In this document: one piece after another, positions 7,151 through 16,790 of the stretch
How positions within the stretch are numbered: position 1 is the stretch's first letter
Layout: each line of letters begins with the position of its first letter
NCBI GenBank assembly: GCA_050732935.1
Contig: JBOHRW010000013.1
Location: 1 to 17,410 of the forward strand
Source: DASRVA01 sp050732935
GTDB taxonomy: Bacteria; Gemmatimonadota; Gemmatimonadetes; JACCXV01; JAHWKZ01
Reading direction: 5' to 3'
DNA length: 17,410 nt
Position numbers and translations under genes: made by a program
The notes under the pieces: generated by a model
Databases searched by the model: none
Told to the model about the DNA's origin: nothing
The model's input: the letters and a program-made list of their open reading frames with translations, nothing else

Positions 7151-8290
7151 TCAGCGGCGGCCCTCCAGCCGCCGCAGGTACTCCCGGTCCCAAGCCGCCG
7201 GCAGGCTCTCCCGCGGCGAGTAGGGCCCCGGCGCGTATTTCCGCGACGAGATCCCTGCCTGGGCGAGCTCGCAGATGTGCCAGTCCTCGCGATTCGTCAC
7301 ATCCCAGAATTGGACCGCGTCCTCGGGGTCGAACCCCGGCGCCTCGGACGCGCCGGGATGGAAGAGCCACTCGCAGACGATCCGCGTCCGGTCGGGCGCC
7401 TGAGGCCACAGCCGGTGCGCCATCACGTAGTCGGGATGGAGGCTCAGGAGCAGGTTGGGCAGAATCGAGTAGTAGTAGACCCGCTCGAGATCCTCCTCGG
7501 GCAGGTCCCCGACCGGCAGCGCGCACGACCGCCCGCTCATCGTCATGCTCCCGCCCTTTTCGGCGAGGACCATGAAGCCGCCCAGAAACGGGCCCTCCAC
7601 GAGGTCGTTCTGCCCGGTCCGGAAGGGGGTCAGCTTCGAGAGGCGCGGATGGATCACCGGACAGTGCAGGCACTCGGAGTAGTTCTGAAAGATGAGCTTC
7701 CAGTTTGCCTTGACGTCGTACTCGATCCGCCGCCAGGCGCGGAGTCCGGCGATGTCGAAGCGGTCGAAGCGGTCGACGATCGGCGCGAACGCCTCCGCGA
7801 AGGAATCGGGCTCATCGGCCAGGTTCACGAACAGGAAGCCGCCCCACGCTTCCAGCGCGACCGGGTGGAGCGAGTGGTCGGCCGGATCGAAGCCATCGAC
7901 GTCGTCCATGTCGGGGGCGCCGATCAGGCGACCGTCGAGCCCGTAGGTCCAGGCGTGATAGGGGCACTGGATCGAGCGCGCGAGCCTCCCCCGCTCCTCC
8001 TCGCGGAGACGGGTCCCGCGGTGGCGGCAGACGTTGTAGAGGGCGCGGGGCTTTCCTTCCTCGTCGCGGACCACGATCATGCTCTCGCCGGCAGCCGAAA
8101 CGAGAAAATAGTCGCCGGGAAGGGAGATCTCCTCCTCGCGCCCGGCGCAGATCCACGAGCGGCGGAAGATCCGCTCGGTCTCCTCGGCAAAGACCTCCGG
8201 CGTCGTGTAGAAGCGGCCGGGCAGTGTCCGGGAACCCTGCCGGTAGGTGCGGGTGGTATCGACGAAGGTCGTCCGGTCGGGCGGCGTCAT
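7151..8290 (-). CDS. Rieske non-heme iron oxygenase alpha subunit, glycine-betaine/carnitine type (GbcA/CntA-like)
   Basis: Predicted oxygenase that hydroxylates a methyl or neighbouring carbon of a quaternary amine, causing loss of formaldehyde or C-N cleavage. The 379-residue protein has a Rieske [2Fe-2S] site at Cys88, His90, Cys109 and His112 and a mononuclear iron site at His209 and His214, with a probable Asp330 as third ligand. The segment FQNYSECLHCPVIHP carries a glutamate (Glu206) where most ring-hydroxylating enzymes have aspartate. The bridging glutamate is a mark of the carnitine oxygenase CntA and its betaine-type relatives. The ATG at 8290 overlaps the preceding stop (ATGA); a longer open frame upstream is a shadow of the flavoprotein gene. 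It is the last gene of the operon and converges on the enolase-like gene with 19 bases between. No ferredoxin reductase partner lies in the window. Substrate is inferred, not shown. Confidence 0.88.
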   Translation of the reverse strand: MTPPDRTTFVDTTRTYRQGSRTLPGRFYTTPEVFAEETERIFRRSWICAGREEEISLPGDYFLVSAAGESMIVVRDEEGKPRALYNVCRHRGTRLREEERGRLARSIQCPYHAWTYGLDGRLIGAPDMDDVDGFDPADHSLHPVALEAWGGFLFVNLADEPDSFAEAFAPIVDRFDRFDIAGLRAWRRIEYDVKANWKLIFQNYSECLHCPVIHPRLSKLTPFRTGQNDLVEGPFLGGFMVLAEKGGSMTMSGRSCALPVGDLPEEDLERVYYYSILPNLLLSLHPDYVMAHRLWPQAPDRTRIVCEWLFHPGASEAPGFDPEDAVQFWDVTNREDWHICELAQAGISSRKYAPGPYSPRESLPAAWDREYLRRLEGRR

Positions 8291-9939
8291 GTGGGGCTCA
8301 CCTCCTCGACCGGCAGCCGGGTGGCGGCCGCGTTGGCCGGCGCTTCGCGGCCCGCGGCCGGGTTCTCGAGATCCCCGAGGATCACGTTGGCGGCATGTCG
8401 GCCCGAGGCGCCGGTGATAGCGCCCGCCGGGTGCGTCCCCGGGCCGCACAGGTAGAGGCGCTGGACCGGGGTCCGGTGGCGGGCCCATCCCGGGACGGGA
8501 CGCATGAACAGGAGCTGGTCCAGAGCGAGCTCCCCCTGGTACGGGTCCCCTCCGGTCAGTCCGTAGCGCGCCTCGAGATCGGGCGGCGTCAGAATCCGCC
8601 GCTCCAGGATCGCGCCCGGAAGGTTCGGGGCATGCCCGGCGAGGAGCTCGATGACCCGATCGCCGAGCACCTCGCGAGGCATGGCGCCTTCCGCATCGCG
8701 GGTCTCGCCGACCGGGACGAACCGCACGTCGATCGACATCACGTGCCGCCCCGGAGGTGCGAGCGTGGGATCGACGAGCGACGGGATCCGCGCCTCGAGC
8801 ACCGGTCTGGCCGACACGCCACCGTGCTTGGCGTCGTCGTAGGCGCGCTCCACATCGTCCAGTCCGGGCGCGATCACCAGAGTGCCTTCCGGCGTGTCGG
8901 CCAGACCCTCGAACCGCGGGGCCTCGGAGAGCGCCAGGTCGATCCTCGCGCATCCGCCGCGGAAGCGGATCTTGCGGACCGCGTGGACGAAATCGGGATC
9001 CAGGTGAACCGTACCCGCGAGATCGAGGAAGGTGTGCACGGGATCGGCGCCCGACAGGACCGCGCGGGCCGGGATCTCCGCGCCCCCCGCTAGCGACACG
9101 CCCACCGCCCGCCCCTTCTCGATCACGATCCGTTCGACCTCCACTCCACAGTGGATCTCGACTCCCCGTTCCCGGGCGGCGGCCGCGAGCGCGGCGGCGA
9201 GGGCTCCCGTTCCTCCGCGGACGACCCCGCGGAGGCCGAAGACGCCGGCCGGGGTTCCCACCAGATGGTGGAGCAGGACGAGCGAGGTTCCCGGCGAGCG
9301 CGGCCCCTGAAAGATGCCCCTGACGGCGATCGCCGCGAGCGTGCCCCTCAAGAGGTCGTCCTCGAAGTTGTCCTCGAGAAGATCGTAGGCGGGCAGGGAA
9401 ACAACGCGGAGAAGCTCGGTCATCCCCTCCCGGCCGAGCGACCGGATCCGCCAGCCGAGGCCGAGGAGAGGGGTCAGGTCCTTGAGGGACCCGGTGGGCC
9501 GGAAGGCGGGCCGGGAGCAGGCCGCCTCGAGGATCCGGGCGAAGGAGGCCATCCGCTCGGAGAACCCGACCCACCGATCGGCGTCCCCCGGCGAGCGCTT
9601 CGCGATCGATGTCCGCGATCTCCTGGGATCGCGCCACAGGACGAGCGGCTCCCCGCTGACCGTCGGCGCCACGAGGACCGGGTCGGGACTCAGGAAGGTA
9701 ACCCCCTGCTTTTCGAGCTCCAGGTCGCGCAGGGCTCCGGGCGGCAGGTAGCCCGCGTCCCGCAGGACGGGGTCGACGCGGAAGCCCGGAAGGATCTCCT
9801 CGGTGGCCGCCAGCCCCCCGGGGGTCTCGCCTCGCTCGAGGACCAGCACCCGGAATCCCGCCTTCGCCAGACGGGCGGCCGCGAACAGCTCGTCCAGCCC
9901 CGAGCCGATCACGATCGCGTCGTACCGATCGGCGCTCAC
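8287..9939 (-). CDS. PYROXD2/phytoene-desaturase-like flavoprotein, second tandem paralog with altered dinucleotide motif
   Basis: A 550-residue relative of the flavoprotein encoded just upstream. Shared blocks prove paralogy: LVLERxxxPGGLAATEEILPGFR after the N-terminal strand, GPRSPGT, LHHLVG, RGGTGAL, AYDDAKHG, and near the end CGPGTHPAGAITGASGRHAAN. The N-terminal FAD motif, normally GxGxxG, reads GSGLDE (12-17), so the third glycine is replaced by glutamate, whereas the partner has GGGHNG. The start is the GTG at 9939, overlapping the partner stop as GTGA. The C-terminal tail runs on past the conserved core by about 25 residues. It is likely to bind FAD weakly or differently, or to act as a partner subunit. 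Substrate unknown; amine or betaine oxidation is suggested by the neighbours only. Confidence 0.85.
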   Translation of the reverse strand: MSADRYDAIVIGSGLDELFAAARLAKAGFRVLVLERGETPGGLAATEEILPGFRVDPVLRDAGYLPPGALRDLELEKQGVTFLSPDPVLVAPTVSGEPLVLWRDPRRSRTSIAKRSPGDADRWVGFSERMASFARILEAACSRPAFRPTGSLKDLTPLLGLGWRIRSLGREGMTELLRVVSLPAYDLLEDNFEDDLLRGTLAAIAVRGIFQGPRSPGTSLVLLHHLVGTPAGVFGLRGVVRGGTGALAAALAAAARERGVEIHCGVEVERIVIEKGRAVGVSLAGGAEIPARAVLSGADPVHTFLDLAGTVHLDPDFVHAVRKIRFRGGCARIDLALSEAPRFEGLADTPEGTLVIAPGLDDVERAYDDAKHGGVSARPVLEARIPSLVDPTLAPPGRHVMSIDVRFVPVGETRDAEGAMPREVLGDRVIELLAGHAPNLPGAILERRILTPPDLEARYGLTGGDPYQGELALDQLLFMRPVPGWARHRTPVQRLYLCGPGTHPAGAITGASGRHAANVILGDLENPAAGREAPANAAATRLPVEEVSPT

Positions 9940-11564
9940 GCCCCGACCCTCGCTCGCGGCCTCGCGTCCCGCCGACTCCCGCGCCGGTCCGCGAGGACCG
10001 CCCGCGCCCCCAGCCGCCCGCTGGCGCCCATGATCCCGCCCCCGGGATGGGTCCCCGAGCCGCACTGGTAGAATCCCCGGACCGGCGTCCGGTGGTCCGC
10101 CCAGGCCGGCGCGGGCCTGAGGAAGAAGAGCTGGCTGAGCGCGAGCTCGCCCTGGAAGATGTTGCCCTCGGAGAGCCCGGTGACCGCCTCGATGTCGGCC
10201 GGGGTGATCACCTGCCGGTGGAGGATCGCCGATCGGATGTTGGGCGCGTAGTCGGCGAGCGTGTCGATCACGGCATCACCGAAGGCCTCGCGGGCCGCAT
10301 CGTCCCAGCCACCCTTCCGGTGATACGGGGCATACTGGACGAAGATCGACATCACGTGCTTTCCGGGTGGCGCCATTTCGGGATCGATCATGGACGGGAT
10401 CACGATGTCCAGGAAGGGGCGGCGCGAGAACTCGCCGTGCTTGGCGTCGTCGTAGGCGCGCTCGAGGTAGTCGACGCTCGGAGCGATCGAGATGGCGCCC
10501 TTCAGGTGGCGTCCGTCGCCGGGGAGGGCGGTGAAGCTCGGCGGCTCGGCGAGCGCGAGGTTGACCTTTCCGGACGAGCCGCGGAAGCGGAAGCGCCGGA
10601 CCGCGTCCACGAGGTCGTCGGGGAGGTGCGCGGGCTCCACCAGCTCGAGAAAGGTCCGGCGCGGATCGAGACCCGAGACGACGACCGGGGCCCGGATCTC
10701 CTGGCCATCCGCCAGGGCGACCCCCGCCACCCGGCCGTCCTTCACGAGCACCCTGTCGACCGCGGCGCCCGTCCGGATCTCGGCGCCGAAGCCCCGCGCA
10801 GCGGAGGCGATCGACTCGCTGACTGCGCCGGTTCCCCCCCTGGCGAACCCCCACGCCCTGAACACGCCGTCGATCTCGCCCACGTAGTGATGGAGGAGGA
10901 CATACGCGGTTCCCGGCGAGCGGGGCCCCAGAAACGTCCCGATGATCCCGCTCGCCGACTTGGCGGCCTTCAGGACCTCGTTCTCGAACCATTCCCCCAG
11001 ATAATCGGCCGCGCTCATCGTCATGAGCTTGACGAGCGCGTGGAGCTCCTTCCCGCCGAGGTCGCGGAAGTGCTTCGCGAACCGGCCCATCGCCAGGAGA
11101 TCGCGCGGGTGCAACGACGCGGGATCGGGCGGCGAGATCCCCAGGATCGGCTTGACCGCCATCGCCATCCGCTGCATGAGGCGGCCGAACTCCTCGTAGG
11201 CGTCGGCGTCCCGCGGCGAATGGCGATAGAGCTCGCGCCGGGTCTCGTCCGGATCGGCCCAGGTCGCCAGATGGTCGCCGTCGGGAAGCGGGGTGAACGT
11301 GCTCTCCAGCGGGACGATATGGAGGCCGTGGCGGGGGAGATCGAGGTCGCGGATGATCTCGGGCCTCAGCAGGCTGACCACGTACGAGAAAACCGAGTAT
11401 CGGAAGCCCGGGAAGACCTCTTCGCTGACGGCGGCGCCACCGAGGACCGGCCGGCGCTCGAGCACGAGGACCTTCCGACCGGCACGGGCCAGGTAGGCCG
11501 CGCAGACGAGACCGTTGTGCCCCCCGCCGATCACGATCGAGTCGCAGGCACGAGCGGGGGCCAT
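9936..11564 (-). CDS. PYROXD2/phytoene-desaturase-like FAD-dependent oxidoreductase
   Basis: Predicted FAD amine-oxidase/CrtI-fold oxidoreductase, 542 residues. The N-terminus has a canonical Rossmann FAD site IVIGGGHNGLVCAAYLARAG (10-29) followed by VLVLERR and GGAAVSEEVFPGFRYS. Further family blocks are GPRSPGTAYVLLHHYVG, the RGGTGAVSESIA helix, VSGLDP, AYDDAKHG and the C-terminal FAD-contacting CGSGTHPGGGIMGASG. This is the group named after human PYROXD2, whose bacterial members have mostly unknown substrates; it is not a carotenoid gene by context. The ATG at 11564 shares one base with the upstream stop (TGATG). A longer open frame reaching 12485 is a shadow of the GcvT-like gene. It lies between a folate-type T-protein and a Rieske oxygenase, which fits oxidation of an N-methyl group. 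Confidence 0.9.
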   Translation of the reverse strand: MAPARACDSIVIGGGHNGLVCAAYLARAGRKVLVLERRPVLGGAAVSEEVFPGFRYSVFSYVVSLLRPEIIRDLDLPRHGLHIVPLESTFTPLPDGDHLATWADPDETRRELYRHSPRDADAYEEFGRLMQRMAMAVKPILGISPPDPASLHPRDLLAMGRFAKHFRDLGGKELHALVKLMTMSAADYLGEWFENEVLKAAKSASGIIGTFLGPRSPGTAYVLLHHYVGEIDGVFRAWGFARGGTGAVSESIASAARGFGAEIRTGAAVDRVLVKDGRVAGVALADGQEIRAPVVVSGLDPRRTFLELVEPAHLPDDLVDAVRRFRFRGSSGKVNLALAEPPSFTALPGDGRHLKGAISIAPSVDYLERAYDDAKHGEFSRRPFLDIVIPSMIDPEMAPPGKHVMSIFVQYAPYHRKGGWDDAAREAFGDAVIDTLADYAPNIRSAILHRQVITPADIEAVTGLSEGNIFQGELALSQLFFLRPAPAWADHRTPVRGFYQCGSGTHPGGGIMGASGRLGARAVLADRRGSRRDARPRARVGA

Positions 11565-12751
11565 CAGGCGCGCTTCCGCTCGGGGTCGAAGAAAGGCGTC
11601 TTGACGACCGTCGCCCCGGCCCGCTTTCTCCGATGCTCGACCGTCATTTCGATCTCGACCTGCGACCCCGGCTCCGCGTGCGGGGTCTCGATGTGGGCGA
11701 GCGTGATGGACTTCTTGAGGAGCGGCGACCAGCAGCCGCTCGTCGCGTAGCCGACCTGTTGCCCGTTGACGTAGACCGGTACGCTCGTCCGCCAGGCGAT
11801 GGTGGGGATCTGGGGCGGCAGACCCACCTCGGCGAACAGCGACTCCAGCGAGTCCCAGTCCATCACCAGGCCCCGGAGCTGCCAGGGCGAGCCCAGCTCC
11901 CGCTCCGCCTCGAGCGCCCGCTGGCCCACGAACGGCGCCTTTTCGCGGGCGACCGTCCAACCCAGGTTGAGCTCCAGGGGCGACGACTTCTGTCGCTCGA
12001 TCAGGGCCCGGCGCGCCGACACGTAATCCACGTCGATCAGCAGGAGCCCGGCCTCGATCCGTGCCACGTCCATCGCCAGGAGACCCGTTGGGACGAGGCC
12101 CAAGGGGGCGCCGGCCGCGATCAGGCGGTCCCATAGCAACTCGGCGCGATCGTTCCCGATCCAGATCTCGTAGCCCAGGTCGCCCGTGTAGCCGGTACGG
12201 GTGATCGTGACGGGGACCCCTTCCAGAGCGGCGGGCGTGGCGCGGAAGAATCCGAGGCCCCCCAGATCCCGGTCGGTCACCCGCTGGAGGATTTCGCGCG
12301 ACTTCGGACCCTGGAGGGAGAGGGCCGCCGTCTCCGCCGTCTCGTCCTCGATCTCGACCTCCATGCCAACCGCGTTCTGGTGAAGCCAGCGGAGGTTCGC
12401 GTGGGCCGACGTCATGCGGAAGTCGTGCTCGTCCAGGCGCGTGATCGTGCCGTCGTCGATCACCTTCCCCTCCGGGTCGCACCACGGTGTGTACATGACC
12501 TGGCCGACCGCGCAGCGGGCGACGTCGCGCGTCACCGTTCGGTCGAGCAGGCGCGCCGCGTCACACCCGCGGATCCGGTACTTGAACAGCGGCGTCACGT
12601 CGATCAGCGCCGCCGTGCCACGGATGGCCGCGTACTCGAGGTCGTGCACCAGGTCGTAGGAGGAAGCCACCACGTACCCCGACCAACGCCGCCAGGCCTG
12701 GCCGCGCATGAGTTGCGAGGTGCGCGAGTGGAAGGGAGTGGTCTTGAGCAC
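11564..12751 (-). CDS. GcvT-family folate-dependent aminomethyltransferase-like protein
   Basis: A 395-residue protein of the glycine-cleavage T-protein/dimethylglycine-dehydrogenase C-terminal fold, which passes a one-carbon unit from an N- or S-methylated donor to tetrahydrofolate. Supporting segments are the N-terminal LKTTPFHSRT, ALIDVTPLFKYRIRG (48-62), VMYTPWCDPEGKVIDD (85-100) with the acidic pair Asp99/Asp100 where T-proteins hold their catalytic aspartate, SLQGPKS, RTGYTGDLGYEIW and TGLLAMDVARIEAGLLL. The GTG at 12751 gives the usual family N-terminus. It begins 16 bases after thrS and overlaps the next flavoprotein gene by one base. No glycine-cleavage H or P protein is nearby, so a role in glycine cleavage is unlikely; demethylation of a betaine or sarcosine-type donor is more plausible. 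DmdA-type DMSP demethylation is an alternative. Confidence 0.88.
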   Translation of the reverse strand: MLKTTPFHSRTSQLMRGQAWRRWSGYVVASSYDLVHDLEYAAIRGTAALIDVTPLFKYRIRGCDAARLLDRTVTRDVARCAVGQVMYTPWCDPEGKVIDDGTITRLDEHDFRMTSAHANLRWLHQNAVGMEVEIEDETAETAALSLQGPKSREILQRVTDRDLGGLGFFRATPAALEGVPVTITRTGYTGDLGYEIWIGNDRAELLWDRLIAAGAPLGLVPTGLLAMDVARIEAGLLLIDVDYVSARRALIERQKSSPLELNLGWTVAREKAPFVGQRALEAERELGSPWQLRGLVMDWDSLESLFAEVGLPPQIPTIAWRTSVPVYVNGQQVGYATSGCWSPLLKKSITLAHIETPHAEPGSQVEIEMTVEHRRKRAGATVVKTPFFDPERKRA

Positions 12752-12767
12752 GCCGGGGGAAGCCGGG

Positions 12768-14723
<1,956 letters not shown>

Positions 14724-14756
14724 GACGGAAGGAAGCTATCCGGGCCCCAGGGGGGC

Positions 14757-14790
14757 GGCAAAACAGGAGGCCCCCGACACTCGGGGGGCC
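14757..14790 (-). terminator. Hairpin with short T-rich tail in front of thrS
   Basis: On the minus strand GGCCCCCCGA, loop GTG, TCGGGGGCC forms a stem of about nine pairs with one bulged C (14790-14769). It is followed by TCCTGTTTTG (14768-14759). It lies after the cyclotransferase gene and about 45 bases before the thrS ATG. It could be a rho-independent terminator of the upstream operon or an attenuator in the thrS leader; the T tail is interrupted, so strength is doubtful. Confidence 0.45.
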
Positions 14791-14810
14791 GCCGCGCCGC
14801 ACGGGGGGGG

Positions 14811-14855
14811 CGCGGAACCAGGCGTCGCCGAACCAGGGCCTTGCGCCGAACCGGG
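14811..14855. repeat. Three imperfect 12-base direct repeats in the thrS leader
   Basis: Units CGCGGAACCAGG (14811), CGCCGAACCAGG (14826) and CGCCGAACCGGG (14844) differ by one or two bases and are spaced 15 and 18 bases apart. They sit between the cyclotransferase stop and the thrS hairpin. Whether they bind a regulator, or are chance in GC-rich DNA, cannot be told. Confidence 0.4.
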
Positions 14856-14873
14856 CGCTTCGCCGGTGGCTCG

Positions 14874-15257
14874 CTACAACGCGCCGTAGCGGCGCAGGGT
14901 CTTCTCCGTGACGACGTAGACGAAGGCCGGTTCCGCATCCACGCCGGAGCCGGGCTCCCCGGCGACCACCCGCGCCTCGAGCCGGACGTACAGCCCCTCG
15001 AACGCCCCCTCGTAGGCGTCGAGGCGCTCGTAGTCCTCGCCGGTCAGCTGCCGGTACAAACCGCCCGCGACCACCTCGCCCGGCGCCTCGAAGACGGTCG
15101 GGTAGGAGAGCCCTTCGACGGTGAGCACCTCGAAGTCGAGGAGCCGCGCCTCTTCGGTCGCGACCTCACGCTCCAGCAGCCGCGACGTGAACTCGGGGTC
15201 CAGGAGCGTCCCGTAGACGAAGAGCGGCAGCCCGGCCGGCGGACCGAGGGACCTCAT
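14874..15257 (-). CDS. Gamma-glutamylcyclotransferase-like (AIG2/GGCT fold) protein
   Basis: A 127-residue protein of the GGCT-like fold, whose members cleave gamma-glutamyl amines or amino acids to 5-oxoproline, though many bacterial ones are untested. Visible markers are LFVYGTLLDP (12-21), the substrate-loop motif YGTL at 15-18, LSYPTVFE (50-57), and LDAYEGAFEGLYVR (79-92) with the expected catalytic glutamate at Glu83. The ATG at 15257 overlaps the stop of the ATL gene (ATGA), so it is translated with it. It ends about 150 bases before thrS. A role in gamma-glutamyl thiol turnover would suit the ergothioneine genes nearby, but the operon link is to ATL and proline dehydrogenase, so that is only a guess. 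Confidence 0.85.
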   Translation of the reverse strand: MRSLGPPAGLPLFVYGTLLDPEFTSRLLEREVATEEARLLDFEVLTVEGLSYPTVFEAPGEVVAGGLYRQLTGEDYERLDAYEGAFEGLYVRLEARVVAGEPGSGVDAEPAFVYVVTEKTLRRYGAL

Positions 15258-15649
15258 GCCCGGGACCGTGAGGGATGGCCGGGCCTCCTCGTGGGGCGCC
15301 GGCGGGCGCCCCGGCTCCCGGGTCGCGGCCCGCGCCAGCCCCAGCGCTTCAAGTCCACCGTTCCGTTCAGGCGGAACTCGATTCCCTCGTCCGCGAGCAG
15401 CGCCCGCTGCAACTCGGCCGGCACGCCGACCTTCCAGATCGAGATCCCGCCCCGATGATTGACGACCCGCTGCCAGGGGACATCCGAGCCATCCGGGAGC
15501 GCGTGGAGGGCCCAGCCCACCGTGCGTGCCGCCCTCGGTTTTCCGCAGAGAGCGGCGACGTGGCTGTAGGTGCTCACCTTCCCTGCCGGGATCCGCCGTA
15601 CCATGGCGTAGACTTCGTCGAAGAACCCGGCCGGCTTCCGGGTCACCAC
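15254..15649 (-). CDS. Alkyltransferase-like (ATL) DNA-repair protein, MGMT homologue without the acceptor cysteine
   Basis: Binds O6-alkylguanine in DNA and flags it for nucleotide excision repair; it cannot itself remove the alkyl group. The 131-residue protein is a lone MGMT C-terminal domain: FFDEVYAMVRRIPAGKVSTYSHVAALCGKP (9-38), the arginine-finger region RTVGWALHALP (42-52) and an active-site loop reading PWQRVV (58-63). Trp59 replaces the alkyl-accepting cysteine of PCHRV, the defining change of ATL proteins. A basic Arg/Pro-rich tail of about 25 residues follows the core. Start may be the GTG at 15649 or the next codon, GTG at 15646, which overlaps the proline dehydrogenase stop as GTGA like the other junctions here. 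Confidence 0.9.
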   Translation of the reverse strand: MVTRKPAGFFDEVYAMVRRIPAGKVSTYSHVAALCGKPRAARTVGWALHALPDGSDVPWQRVVNHRGGISIWKVGVPAELQRALLADEGIEFRLNGTVDLKRWGWRGPRPGSRGARRRPTRRPGHPSRSRA

Positions 15650-16572
15650 GGCAGGACGCTACGGACCACGAACCAGACGTTCGCCGGCCGCTCCGCCAGC
15701 CGTCGCATGTACCACGGGAACCAGGTTTCCCCGTAGCTGATCAGGACCCGCGTCCGACAGCCCTGGGCGGCGAGGCGGCGTTGGTGGTCGGGCCGGATGC
15801 CATAGAGCATCTGGAACTCCAGATCCCGGGCTTCGACTCCCTTCTCTTCGGCGCGTCGACGGATTCGTGCCACGAGCCCGAGATCGTGGGTCCCGAATGC
15901 GGCGCGGACATCTCCGCTCTCCAGCGCCTCCAGAAGGCTGTTGGCCAGCCGCACGTAGCTCTCGTCCACGTCCCGCTTACGCGGATACGCCACCTTCTCC
16001 GATTCGTTGTAGGCTCCCTTGACCAGCCGGATCCCCGGGCCGAGCGGAAGGAGGGCCGCCAGATCGTCGGCGGTCCGGTAGAGGTAGGCCTGCAGACAGA
16101 CCCCGACGTTCGTGTGGCGCGCCCGGAGATCCCGATAGAGGTCGAGGGTCGGGTCGACGTAGGGGCTGGACTCCATGTCGATCCAGAGCCAGCGACCCAT
16201 GGCCCGGCTGCGCCCGGCCAGTCGTTCGAGGTTCTCGAGCGTGCGGTCGGCGTCCAGGTCGAGGCCGAGATGAGACGGCTTGACCGAGATCTCGGCGTCG
16301 AGACCTCGCACCTCGATCCGGTCGAGGACGCTTTCGTAATGCTCAGCGACCCGATCGGCCTCCTCGGGCTCGGTGACGTTCTCGCCGAGCTGGGTCAGGA
16401 CCGTGCTCAGCCCGTCCCGCTTCAACTCTTCGGCCGCGTCGAGGGCGTCCTCGGCCCGCTCGCCCGGCATGAACCTACGGACGGCGCGCTCGGCGAACGG
16501 GAGCCGGGGAAAGCTCTCGCGGAGCCTGTCGCTGCGCGCGGCGCGCAGGAGGAGATCGCGGGAGAGGGTCAA
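15643..16572 (-). CDS. Proline dehydrogenase, monofunctional (PutB/PRODH type)
   Basis: FAD enzyme that oxidises L-proline to pyrroline-5-carboxylate and passes electrons to the membrane quinone pool. The 309-residue protein shows the family barrel motifs: RFMPGE (33-38), ISVKPSHLG (95-103), VCLQAYLYRT (158-167), IRLVKGAYNE (181-190), LEFQMLYGIR (251-260) and the substrate-binding YMRRLAERPANVWF (288-301). Its length is that of stand-alone enzymes of Bacillus/Deinococcus type, not of bifunctional PutA; no P5C dehydrogenase gene is in view. The only usable start is TTG at 16572, since an in-frame stop lies about 40 bases upstream, and it gives the normal N-terminus. It heads the PRODH-ATL-cyclotransferase cluster. 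Confidence 0.93.
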   Translation of the reverse strand: MTLSRDLLLRAARSDRLRESFPRLPFAERAVRRFMPGERAEDALDAAEELKRDGLSTVLTQLGENVTEPEEADRVAEHYESVLDRIEVRGLDAEISVKPSHLGLDLDADRTLENLERLAGRSRAMGRWLWIDMESSPYVDPTLDLYRDLRARHTNVGVCLQAYLYRTADDLAALLPLGPGIRLVKGAYNESEKVAYPRKRDVDESYVRLANSLLEALESGDVRAAFGTHDLGLVARIRRRAEEKGVEARDLEFQMLYGIRPDHQRRLAAQGCRTRVLISYGETWFPWYMRRLAERPANVWFVVRSVLPW

Positions 16573-16643
16573 TGGTCGCGGTCCGTCCCCAGCGCCCGCA
16601 CGATCTCAGCGCCGATCAATGGATCTTCTCTGGAAGGGGAGGT

Positions 16644-16719
16644 TGGTGGAGCTGATCGGGATCGAACCGACGACCTCCTGAGTGCGATTCAGGCGCTCTC
16701 CCAGCTGAGCTACAGCCCC
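16644..16719 (-). tRNA. tRNA-Ala (anticodon CGC)
   Basis: Read on the minus strand, the 73-base body starts GGGGCTG and ends CAGCTCC plus discriminator A, with an encoded CCA (16646-16644). The acceptor stem contains G3:U70, the identity pair of alanine tRNA. D arm GCTC...GAGC, anticodon stem CCTGA/TCAGG with loop ATCGCAC (anticodon CGC, reading GCG), and T arm with loop TTCGATC are all complete. GCG is a frequent alanine codon in this GC-rich genome. Confidence 0.96.
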
Positions 16720-16730
16720 ACGCGACCCTC

Positions 16731-16759
16731 AATATATCCCGGCCGATCGAGGCCGTCGA
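16731..16759 (-). promoter_or_regulatory. Sigma-70-type promoter for tRNA-Ala
   Basis: On the minus strand TCGACG (16759-16754, 4/6 to the -35 consensus), a 17-base spacer and TATATT (16736-16731, 5/6 to -10) lie just before the tRNA. Transcription would begin near 16724, a few bases before the mature 5' end. Confidence 0.5.
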
Positions 16760-16790
16760 CGCTGGGATCGCTCATTTGGCGGGCGGAAGC

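Noticed and set aside
8291..9637. Long N-terminal extension of the Rieske oxygenase frame
   Set aside because: The extension is Arg/Gly/Pro-rich shadow translation of the flavoprotein gene; the ATG at 8290 gives the family N-terminus and an ATGA junction.
9936..11564. Carotenoid biosynthesis (crtI-like) reading of the flavoproteins
   Set aside because: They match the PYROXD2-like branch in motif blocks, and no phytoene synthase, cyclase or other carotenoid gene is nearby.
11565..12485. Long N-terminal extension of the first flavoprotein frame
   Set aside because: It overlaps the GcvT-like gene in another phase and has no domain; the FAD motif begins just after the ATG at 11564.
11564..12751. 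Glycine cleavage system T protein (gcvT)
   Set aside because: No gcvH or gcvP is adjacent, and the neighbours are oxidoreductases of methylated-amine type, so only the family, not the GcvT function, is assigned.
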